Source: Luscinia megarhynchos (taxonomy: Eukaryota; Chordata; Aves; Passeriformes; Turdidae). Taken from it: a stretch of DNA of 64,000 bases. Both the position numbers and the translations under genes were made by a program. Below the pieces are notes generated by a model. It saw only the letters and a program-made list of their open reading frames with translations, did not search any database and had not been told where the DNA came from. Location: positions 34,818,360-34,882,359 of the forward strand of contig JAPFBE010000003.1 in assembly GCA_034336665.1 (NCBI GenBank). Reading direction: 5' to 3'. Positions 40,801 to 49,282 of the stretch are shown here, piece by piece. Within the stretch, counting starts at the first letter, position 1; every line of letters starts with the position of its first letter.

Positions 40801-43800
40801 CTATAGTGCTCAATAAATCAGTTGTCTTACACACCATGAGTCAAAGAATTAAAGAACACCAGCTCTGGTTGTATTGATTAAAGCACAGTGTGGCAGAGAT
40901 GACACTGAGCCACATTACTTCTAGGAGACCCATCTGTGAAACACCAGCTAGAAGGACAGGATTCCATGAGTTCCTCACACTTGCCAAGCTTTGAAACACA
41001 GGTAATAAATATTCCCAGTAAAAAATGTAATTTCAAAGTGAAGTATTTTGCACCACTAGAGTTATTTAGAAAGAATGATAAGTGTGGGGACATATCTCTG
41101 TACCAATATTTTGAGGAAAGTCTTTTGCTTTTCTCCCCATTCATGTAATTCATAAAACCATTTCAAATATTAGATCAGATTTACGGTAACAAAATTTTGA
41201 AGGAACATTGAGAAAAAGCAGCTACAGTTTATACTTCAGATTCTTTCCCTCACTGCATACAGCTTCTTGATTTTCAGATATCGTTTTTTAGCCTTATTTT
41301 TTCCCTTGAGCTCCAAGACCTAACACTAAGGGGCACCAGAGAACTGAACTGCATCTGCTCAGATCCATCAGGAACCAGTTACTGCAACTAAGCTGCAAGT
41401 TATTCACAGTGCTAGGTGGAGAGAGAATGGGGCTTTGGGTGAAACAGAAGAGGCGAAACAACAGCTCTGCGTGACATGTTCTCTGTTACAGAAAACTGCC
41501 ACTGGAAAAGCAAGCACATGCTCATTTTGAAAATACCAAGTAAATGATTATAGTTTATTTCTAGGTGTTGAAAAAGAACTCACACTCTATTTTTCCACAC
41601 AAAAGTTGGGAAATGTGTGAAAATATTACCTGACATGAAAATGGATTTTTTTTGAGAAGCTGAGTATATCTAAACCATCCTATCTAACTGATTTCAAGTA
41701 TATTTGCTTTGATCTTAGACAAGTGTAAGCAGAGGAGCAAAGACTTAGGAATTCATTTTTATATTAAGTTTCAAAGAAGATCTGCATACCAGCACATTTT
41801 CATTACCAATTCTTGAAGTTCCACTATGGAGATAAAGAACTCTATTAATTTCATTGTGAATTGCAAAATTGCCTATTATACTCTCATTTTCTCAGCAGGA
41901 CAAAAGGGAAACAACATTAAAAAAATATATATAAATTAAGCCTCTTTTCCAGGTGTGGGCTCCAAAGCCAACTTTCTTCACCTCAAGTTTGCCTGTAAAA
42001 CACAGAATAATTACTATCACTGTCACTAAGTCACTGCCACATATCTTAGTAGAGCACATTTTGAAAATCTCAGACTCAACCTCAGGAATCTGTTGCTTAT
42101 CCTAGTTGGGTTCTTTTTGTTTGTTTGTTTTTGGGTTGGTTTGGGGTTTTTTTTTCCCTCTTAGGTTGTTTTTTTTTGTTTGTTTGTTTTTTGGTTTGTT
42201 TTTTCCTGTATTTATGCTTCAGCCCCTTTACTCTAACAAGAAATACATAATCAAACTAGCAAAAGGTAATTAAATAAATGATGTTACATTTTAGAGTAGC
42301 AAAGTTACCCTGAATGGTTTTTAAAAGCTTGGTCACAGTCTTGTCCCAAAACAGAAGTCATTACAAAAAGGCAAATTCAGTACAAAATCCAGTATATCAA
42401 ATAATTTCAATCAAAGATCCAAGATCAAAATTAAAAATGTATCATTAACAGACAGTGTGAGCTGATTGATTGAAAATTGCAAAGACATATTCTGATTCGA
42501 GTACTGTAGACCTTTCTTTACAATATTAACACTTAATAAACACACTGTGTCTTTAAAAATCCTATCAAAATAAAATCCACAGATAACTTCTGCTTGCTGC
42601 AGTATTTGACTCATAAAACTTGTAAGGCCAGATGAGACCATTGTGATAATGTGCTTTGACACTTAGCATAACACAGGGCATAGAACTCAGCAATTCATAC
42701 CTCAGGTCTGCATCTCCTGTTTGGTTTACCAAACATTTTGAAAGATATCTAGCCTTTATTTACTGCTCAAAGTGACAGAAATTCCAGCATATTCCTTGGT
42801 AAAATCACCCTTCTGTTAATGACAGCTGCAGTCAGACAAGGTACAAGTTTTGTTTCCTCTGATACGGTTTAGTCTCAGGTCTTTTCTCACTACACCTTTT
42901 GAAACTGGATTCAAGAACCATCAGCAAGCTGTCTTAGTCTACAGACCATGCTTGTTTAGAAAAAAAGGCTTTCTTTAAACAAAAAATGGGGCAAAGCCAC
43001 CTTTTGTGATGTATTGTGCACCTTCATCAAGGGCAATTATCAGTCTCTCAGGATAGAGAAAGCCTCTGGGTTCTAAACCTTCTTCCAGTCCAACAGAGAA
43101 ATCAAAATACACGTCTTGGTTTTCCTATGGCCAGAAAGCATACTTGATGTCTCGAGGTGAACACCAGGTCTTAATGTTCAACCTCTAGTTGGCACCTTCT
43201 CTTGTGTTATGTGCGGGATCCAAGTTTTTCTGTTGCTGTTGCATTAAGGTGCATAAATGAGCCAGAATAAAAAGAGTGAGGGACACTTTGGAGTGTCCAA
43301 AGAGTATGTTCATTTGAGGGAGAGACCTTGTTGGTTGGGGGCAGAAGGTGTTTGGATCTCTGACGTGGGTCCAAGTGGAGATCATAATCTTAGGTAATTT
43401 CATCATCCTAGAAGGAGGGCTAAGCCTGGCCCCTCTGTCTTTCTCTTTAAGCAGTGATATCTAAAACAGGGAAACACACAGACAGGCAGTATTTACCCAG
43501 CTCATGGGTTGAACCAGGGTTTTGCAAAACTTCTTTTGGGGAAGCAGCTTGGGGCTTATGGTCATTTTGCTTTTCAGCTCTCTGACTGAGAGACAGGCAA
43601 CTGTGTTCAGGCATTTTACTGTGTGGCCAAAACTGGCCAGGATGCAGAGCCTGTAGTGTCATTTGCCATTTGTGATTTGCTATGACAAGGACAGGCACGG
43701 AGACAGACCTCTCCAGCCACCATCCTGCGTGGACATGGTGTTTCATGGCCACAAAGGGAAGAGACCCTGAAGGAGAGAGGGCTGGACAGTAGTACTGAGC

Positions 43801-43879
43801 AATCCCTTCGGTGAGATGAGTAGAAGGAGTCGCACCGAGGAAGCCCTTTGGAGGGTCCATGTGGTCCCCAGTGCATCTC
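37897..43879. other. Upstream flank of NALF1, no gene recognised
   Basis: AT-rich sequence with only short unrecognised open frames. A self-complementary ACACATATATATATGTGT lies at 38150-38167, and a T/G-rich low-complexity tract at 42112-42205. GC content begins to rise from about 43450 toward the CpG island, so distal promoter elements may lie in the last 400 bases. I could not identify specific ones. Confidence 0.55.
42112..42205 (+). repeat. T/G low-complexity tract
   Basis: Runs of TTTG and TTTTTTTTTG units with GGGTT and GGGGTT interruptions. No retroposon body is recognisable on either side. Confidence 0.85.
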
Positions 43880-43885
43880 CCACCT

Positions 43886-43911
43886 CCTCCTCCTCCTCAG
43901 GCAGGAGGAGG
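43886..43911. repeat. CCTCC/GGAGG inverted repeat at the island edge
   Basis: CTCCTCCTCCTCCTC is followed after a few bases by GGAGGAGG, giving a possible short GC-rich hairpin just upstream of the predicted leader. It is followed by a CTG repeat (TTGCTGCTGCTGCC). Confidence 0.75.
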
Positions 43912-44015
43912 CAGAGTTGCTGCTGCTGCCAATGCGCCAGGATAGAGCGATCTCGGCGCGGGAGGAGATGACGCAAAAGGCAGAGCTCCCCCCAAAAAAG
44001 TGTTTCTCCAGGACG

Positions 44016-44026
44016 AAGATGGCGGC
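44016..44026 (+). promoter_or_regulatory. YY1-type site, possible transcription start marker
   Basis: AAGATGGCGGC is the full YY1 core in its preferred orientation. In vertebrate promoters this motif is often found just downstream of the transcription start of TATA-less CpG-island genes. If that applies here, transcription begins close to 44.0 kb and the leader is about 930 bases long. A CRE-like TGACGCAA lies about 40 bases upstream. Binding and start position are inferred. Confidence 0.55.
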
Positions 44027-44047
44027 AACTTAGCCCAGGGGCCCAAG

Positions 44048-44178
44048 ATGCCTGTGCCCATCGGGGGCCCCCAGCCAGGCAGTTCCGCCCCGTGCGCCCG
44101 GGGACACCGCGCCCGGCGGCAGCAGCGGCGGCAGCCGCAGCCCATTGTCACCAGCAGCGGCGGCGGCCCCGGCAGCCT

Positions 44179-44209
<31 letters not shown>

Positions 44210-44263
44210 TTCAGCATCCTCGGCAGCGCTCCGGGAGCCCTGCAGCAGCGTCTCTCCAGTTAG
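44048..44263 (+). other. Upstream ORF, 71 codons, with a hydrophobic stretch
   Basis: A frame with a true ATG inside the predicted leader. Its C-terminal half contains the leucine/phenylalanine run LLLLFLFLLLLFSIL, produced by CTC-repeat DNA. That makes a repeat artefact likelier than a real peptide. It lies out of frame with and far upstream of the NALF1 start. No family match is known to me. Confidence 0.25.
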
Positions 44264-44514
44264 AGCGGAGCGGGGAGAGAAGAAAGAGACGGAGACAGCG
44301 GTGCAGGCATCTGTGCCGCGGCTCGGGGCTGAGGAAGAGGAGCAGCGGCGGCAGGGAGGAAGAGGAGGCGAGGAGCCCTCCCGTAGCCGTCCGTCGGCAG
44401 CGGGGGACGCGGCATGCGGTTGTCCGGGGGCAGTGGGCTTTTCTCAGGAGGGAGATGGGGAGCTGCGATCTGACCATGCCTGGGTGAGAGGGGGAAAGGA
44501 CCAGTCGCGCAGCC

Positions 44515-44618
44515 CCGCCACCACCAACTATCACCACCACTACCACCACCACCACCACCACCAACACCACCAACACCACCACCATCATCTCCTCTCCCTC
44601 CTCCTCCTCCTCTCTCTG
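44515..44618 (+). repeat. CCA/CAC then CTC trinucleotide repeats
   Basis: Imperfect CAC/CCA units (44515-44587) are followed by CTC units (44589-44618) inside the predicted leader. The strand shift produces poly-His and poly-Val open frames on the two strands, which are not genes. Confidence 0.92.
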
Positions 44619-44723
44619 CGTTATTGCTCTTATCTTCTCCACGGCACTCCGCGTTGGATGGACTGGGGCTGCTTCATGTGGTGAGACCAAGGCAGAGCTG
44701 CCGGCAAAAACCAACAATATCTC

Positions 44724-44798
44724 GGAAGAAGAAAAAGAAGAAAGAAGAAAGAAAGAAAAAGAGAAAGAAAGAAAAAAAGAGGAAGAAAGAGAGAAGGG
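44724..44798 (+). repeat. 75-base purine-only tract in the leader
   Basis: GAA, GAAA and GAAAA units run with no pyrimidine, followed by further purine-rich DNA to about 44860. Its position about 150 bases before the start codon means it would be transcribed as an unstructured A/G-rich stretch. Confidence 0.92.
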
Positions 44799-44878
44799 CG
44801 AGAGTGGGAGAGAGAGGAAGAGCAAGCGAGCGAGAGAAGGGAAGGCAGGCAAGAAAATCCCCCCAATCTTTTAAGTCA

Positions 44879-44953
44879 ATGCATATTGTGGTGACACTGG
44901 CAAAGGAGCCCTCACGGTGGAGTCGGCCAGGGCTGTGCGTTCCCAAAATATGA
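44879..44953 (+). other. Upstream ORF, 24 codons, overlapping the NALF1 start
   Basis: The uORF opens with ATG at 44879 and ends with TGA at 44951-44953. The stop overlaps the NALF1 ATG (44950-44952) in the four bases ATGA. This geometry is known in other systems to allow or limit reinitiation at the downstream start. The encoded peptide begins [11 protein letters not shown] and has no recognised motif. It is the last upstream ATG before the coding start, so any leader that reaches back to 44.88 kb includes it. Confidence 0.5.
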
Positions 44954-45768
44954 CCAGGGGTGCTTGGATGTGTAGTCGGCAGTATGATGACGGCTTAAAA
45001 ATCTGGTTCGCACCCCGGGAGAACGAGAAACCCTTCACGGATTCGGAGAGGGCTCAGAAATGGCGACTGTCCCTGGCATCGCTCTTGTTTTTCACGGTCC
45101 TGCTCTCTGATCACTTGTGGTTCTGCGCCGAGGCCAAATTCACGGGGACCGGAGAGAAGGAGCAGCCGCCGCCCGAGCAGCCGGAGCCCGCGGAGCCGGA
45201 GCTGCTGGCGGGCATGGGGGAGCCGGCGCCCCCCGCGCCCCGGCTCCTCGCCCCCCCCTCGCCCTCCCTCCCGCCCTCCCCCGGCAGCAGCGGCGGCGGC
45301 AGCCGCGGCAGCCGCGCCAACGGCACCGAGCCCCGGCACGGCAAGGCTGCTTTCCTGGGGAACTCCACCGCCAGGCCCCTGGAGACGTGCCCCCCCCCGG
45401 GCCCCTCGTCCGGGCAGTGCTTCAGCGTGGGCGACGCGGAGGCGGTGTGCCGGCGGCGAGGGGGGCCGGGGCGGCCGCGGGGCACGGGGCGCAGCCCGGC
45501 GCCCGGCTGGGACCTGACGGATTTTTACCTTTCCTTTTGTAATTCCTACACACTTTGGGAGTTGTTCGCCGGGTTGTCCAATCCGGACACTTTGAACTGC
45601 AGTCTGGATGTGGTGCTGAAGGGGGAAGGCTCCTGCAGCCAGTGCGTCCAGGCTTACCAGCGCTACGACCAGCACGCTCAGGAGAAATACGAAGAGTTTG
45701 AGGTTATGCTCCAGAAATATTTACAGTCGGATGAGTACTCGGTGAAATCGTGTCCTGAGGATTGTAAG
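44950..45768 (+). CDS. NALF1: NALF1 (FAM155A) exon 1, NALCN channel auxiliary factor; partial
   Basis: NALF1 is a membrane glycoprotein that assembles with the sodium leak channel NALCN, UNC79 and UNC80 and is needed for surface expression and current in neurons. The exon encodes 273 residues. They begin MTRGAWMC, with a conserved YDDGLKIW motif (12-19), a membrane segment at about 40-58 ([19 protein letters not shown]), a Pro/Glu/Ala then Gly/Ser-rich linker (73-130), and the start of the Cys-rich extracellular domain. That domain has cysteines at 147, 157, 167, 197, 217, 229, 232, 268 and 272, the conserved [16 protein letters not shown] block (191-206) and the end KSCPEDCK. N-glycosylation sequons lie at N124, N138 and N216. 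The start is the first in-frame ATG; the extension to 44917 begins with GTG. The mammalian protein has poly-Gln where this one has the Pro-rich linker. Later exons lie outside the window. Confidence 0.96.
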
Positions 45769-45774
45769 GTAGGA
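45766..45774 (+). other. NALF1: Splice donor of NALF1 exon 1
   Basis: AAG|GTAGGA: the exon ends with lysine 273 at 45768 and the intron opens with GTAGGA, close to the vertebrate donor consensus. Phase is 0. Similarity to NALF1 stops exactly here; in the family the next residues begin IVYKAW, which are absent downstream. The reading frame stays open to 46431, but that stretch has no NALF1 character. Confidence 0.92.
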
Positions 45775-47783
45775 GCCCCTGCTGTGTTTCCCGTGCCTGG
45801 TGTCGGGCTGGCGTGCCTCCCTCGGCTGTTGTGGCTGCCGTGGACCCTGTTGTGCCTGCTCCGCTCTGTGCCCCTGGCGCCGGCGGCCGCGGCTCTCCCG
45901 GTGCAGGCGATGCTGCCGACGGTATGGGCCGGGGTGCCCCCCTTAGCATTATTGAAAGAGAGGAAGAGAGAGGGGGAAGCTGGAGAAAACGCGAAAAGAA
46001 GTGATCCTCGGTCCCCTGGGAGCGTAGCGCTGGATTTCCCCCTTCTCATGAATATGCGATTGGCTCCGGCTCGGCTGCCGGCTTCCAGCGGGCTGGGATG
46101 CGACTTGGCGGCAGGCAGCGACAGGGTCTGCATGACAATGAGCGAGCGGGGTCGGAGCGGCGAGCGGGCTGGGGCTGCCCGACGGCGCTGCCCGGCTCGC
46201 CGGCCCTCGGGGGCAGTGGCCGCGGTGCCCCGGGACGGGACGGGACGGGGGCCCGGCACAATCCGTGCCCGCCGAGGCTCGGAGGGCTCCGTCGGGCGCT
46301 TGGCCCCGGGGCTGGCGGGGCTGGAGGGCGGCAGGGCGGTGCGGCGCTCGGCCCCGTCGGGAGCGGGAGCGGGACGGTGTTTTCAGGCGCTCCGGCAAAA
46401 TCTGTGGAGCTGGGGAGAGCTGGAGGACTAGAGTGTCTGTTGACGGGCACCGCAGTGGCCCCTGGTTGGGAATGATGGTGACAGCGTTTTGATAAGCCGC
46501 GGCTGTTTCCTTTGGTGCCACTGGTGATGGCTCAGAGAGATCCAGAGTTTTTTCTTTTCCCTTTGCTGGAAGGCAGAGGGTCCCACTTTGGCTCTTGTAG
46601 TTGTTGTCTTCTCTTTACTTTTGCACAAGATTAGTTGGCCTATCTCTCAAAACAGGGCAGAAGATTTGTACTCAGTTCTTGAAACAGCTAACTGCATACT
46701 TTTCTCCCCTGTTGGAGTACTTGGTAGGAGGTGAATATTTCTGCCCTGAACTAGATTATCTCAACTACTGTATCACTAACCAGACTGAAACAAATTCTGC
46801 TTTAGCAGTGGAACACGACAGAGCATGCGAATCACTGCTCAAAATAGGAGGCCTGGTTGTACCTCTGTCCTCTGTAACTTCAGTAGGGCCTTCTGAAATA
46901 ATTTCATGCTAACAGCCTATGCCTGAAAAATCCAATTCGCCAAAAAACTTAGTATAATTTGCACATATATTTGCCACAAAAATGGATCCAGAGTCTCTCC
47001 AGAAGCTGAAATTACCTGCTATCCAATTGGATAAAATAAGAAAGTTACTGTATTTATTTTTTCTTTCTAAATCTGACAAAAGTAGACTCACCAGAAGTGT
47101 TGACTCGACTGTTTTTAGATTGCAAACTGTGTGTGTACACACTCATTGTATATATGCTATGTACTCAGCTACTGATAATGTAAACATATTTTATTTTCAG
47201 AGTGAATTGGTTAAGTAAAAAAGGATATCAAATGCAAGTAGATATCTCTTGCTGGAAGGAAATCATTGTCATTTCAGTAGCACTATAATTAGAAATTGAA
47301 CTACTATTCCATGCTGCCAAACAATCAGCATTTACATGCTCAAAGTGATTTTTTTGTATCACAGTTTAGTTTGACTGAACTTTACCACAAAGTGTTCAGT
47401 TGCTCTACAGAATATCAGGGTGTAAAAGGTGTTGAAAATGAACAGAACAGCAAATTTATGCTGTTTAACGGTTTTCCCTTCACACACCCAACGAGGAGAA
47501 ATACTTTTTAAATGATAGAGAAAAAGTTGTTGACGTTAAAATGATTGTGCGAAACTTCAGTGAACTAGAGAAATGCCAGCGACCTACATTTCTGCGGTTC
47601 TGAGTGCCAGGTGATACTGCTTTATGTTTTGAGAATTCGGCCAACCAATCTGTGTTAAAAATGAAAGGTATTTCAGAAGGGGAAAGGAAATAAACCCAAA
47701 CCATGGGTGCAACTGAGTCTGTTTTCCCTTTCTCCAGGGAATGTGGTGGGCAGTGCGGGTGGGAGCGCAGTGGGGTGAGCCGC

Positions 47784-47937
47784 GGGGCTGGGCTGGGCTG
47801 GGCTGGGCTGGGCTGGGCTGGGCTGGGCAGGGCTGGGCTGGGCTGGGCAGGGCAGGGCTGGGCTGGGCTGGGCTGAGCTGGGCAGGGCTGGGCTGGGCTG
47901 GGCTGAGCTCAATTGAGCTGGGCTGAGCTGCGCTGAG
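47784..47937 (+). repeat. (GGGCT)n G-rich minisatellite
   Basis: About 31 five-base units: mainly GGGCT with GGGCA, GAGCT and CGCTG variants, and the variation increases toward the right edge. It is strongly G-rich on the transcribed-sense strand, with GGG runs every five bases. Such an arrangement can form G-quadruplexes in DNA or in the nascent intron RNA. The Ala/Gly/Leu/Trp-rich frame on the + strand and the Pro/Ala/Ser-rich frames on the minus strand are translations of the repeat. Confidence 0.95.
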
Positions 47938-48271
47938 AGGAGGGCCAGGAGACCGCTGTCCAAGGTCCTGCAAGGCAGCGCGCACACAGCCCGGGGCCAG
48001 GCAGAGGAGATGCCGCTCCCTGCCCCCGTGCCCTCATTTGGTGTTTCTGGGTCCCTCTGGAGCCTTTTGATTCGTGCGGGTGGCTGCGAGAGCCAAGTGG
48101 ATGGCACGTTCAGTGGTCTGACGTGTGTCTTCGTGTGCTTGTGCATGGGCTGTCCTGAAGAGTGTAGAGGTGAAATTTGAAACTAGAATACTTTGTGATG
48201 GTTGCACTATTTTGCTGGGCTTCCTGGTGTTTTGTATATACTTTGATTATGAAACTCAATCAGTACATTAT

Positions 48272-48290
48272 TTTGTGTGTGTGTGTGTGT
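48272..48290 (+). repeat. (TG)n microsatellite
   Basis: About nine TG units within TTTTGTGTG..TGTATGTAAG. A short intronic dinucleotide tract with no further context. Confidence 0.85.
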
Positions 48291-49250
48291 ATGTAAGTAA
48301 ATATTAATTTTTTGCATGTTGGATATTTAGCTAATTCTTTGGCAAAGCATCAGAATAGAATATATCTTGACATCTAGCCATGTGTTTTAGGTTATGCACA
48401 TTATTTGGTGGGTGTCATGGTTTATGTGGTGACCTGCTTTTTCTTTTAAACAAAGTTCTAAAAATACTACTTTACTCAACAACCATGTATGTAAGCCTTG
48501 GCTCAATACATTGAAAGGCTTATTAACTAGCCTATTTGTATTTAATATGTCTTTAGCATTCTTGGAGGCCAGCTTTGTTCACAGAAAAAGAGAGATTTTC
48601 ATCCAGTTGACCAATTATAGCTGATGAGAAAACGTAATAAAAATTACTCTGAATAACAGTCAAGCATAAACTTGAAATTGATTGTTGCTTTTCCCTTCCC
48701 CAACTCTCCCCAACACCATACACCATCCTCAACTCAGTCAGTTCTCACAGCAAAGTGTGAAGATTATGACGAGTTTCTCAGCAAATTATGCCTTTCCAGA
48801 AAGTACTGTTAATCATAACAAGTAAGACATATCAAAAATACCTTTGATGCATGAGTATAAACCTCAGACTTTATGTTTTCATTCTTTTATCTGAAACCAG
48901 AAGAAGATGAACTATACTTTCAAAATATTCTGTCTTCCACTACATGTCTCCTGGTGTCTGAAGAATATTTTAAATTATTTTAAACTTCTGCTTTACATTG
49001 CAGAAGTTTATAGACAGGAATTGTTTGACTTAAGATCACATTTAGCTATTCTATGTAGTGAGTTTCAGTTTTAATATATAAGTATGCTCAGGGCTTTTTG
49101 GATTTGGTTTTTTTTTTTCAAGTGTGCTGTCCTGTAAATAAGGTCTTACCATTAAGCTTTTATTGAGTTGCATTGGGGTTTTTGAAAATTTGTAGAAAAT
49201 GCTGATAACTTTTAACATTTATAAAACTTTTTTTTATGGTATCAATGAAT

Positions 49251-49282
49251 ATGCATATGCCTTTTATGCATATTATGCATAT
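49251..49282. promoter_or_regulatory. Cluster of three ATGCATAT motifs
   Basis: ATGCATAT occurs at 49251-49258, 49266-49273 and 49275-49282, giving three octamer-like sites in 32 bases of AT-rich intron. The motif resembles binding sites for POU-domain factors, which act in neural gene control. That fits the host gene but remains inference. A chance AT-rich coincidence or local duplication is the alternative. Confidence 0.35.

Larger units (their letters stand above)
44020..44949 (+). other. NALF1: Predicted NALF1 5' leader with uORFs and repeats
   Basis: The left edge is set by the YY1-type site and is uncertain. The segment has low-complexity blocks in order: GGC/CTC runs (44157-44220), CCA/CAC repeats (44515-44587), CTC repeats (44589-44618) and a 75-base purine-only tract (44724-44798). 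ATG codons upstream of the coding start open short frames: 44019-44033, 44048-44263, 44414-44473, 44455-44487, 44658-44684 and 44879-44953. A leader with this many upstream ATGs would be expected to restrain translation of the main frame unless splicing or a nearer start site removes them. Confidence 0.5.
43880..46430. promoter_or_regulatory. NALF1: CpG island spanning the NALF1 promoter, leader and exon 1
   Basis: GC and CpG density rise sharply from about 43.9 kb and fall again after about 46.4 kb, in contrast to AT-rich DNA on both sides. The densest parts are 44030-44470 and 45120-46400. This is the usual promoter type for a broadly or neuronally expressed vertebrate gene without a TATA box, and I see no TATA box at a useful distance. 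Because GC-rich DNA has few stop codons, long open frames appear on both strands here; apart from NALF1 exon 1 they are incidental. Confidence 0.88.

Noticed and set aside
44145..44852. Open frames with poly-His, poly-Ser, poly-Val or Phe/Leu/Ser runs
   Set aside because: These are translations of the CCA, CTC and GAA repeats in the leader.
44917..44949. Eleven-residue N-terminal extension of the NALF1 frame
   Set aside because: It begins with GTG and not ATG, and NALF1 family proteins begin at MTRGAW, encoded at 44950.
44995..45675. Long minus-strand open frame opposite NALF1 exon 1
   Set aside because: It is the antisense of a conserved coding exon in GC-rich DNA with few stops. It is rich in Arg, Gly, Ala and Pro and has no independent motif.
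45678..46521. Overlapping open frames on both strands in the right part of the CpG island
   Set aside because: Several frames are open at once, as expected from high GC. None shows domain structure, and their compositions are mirror images of each other.
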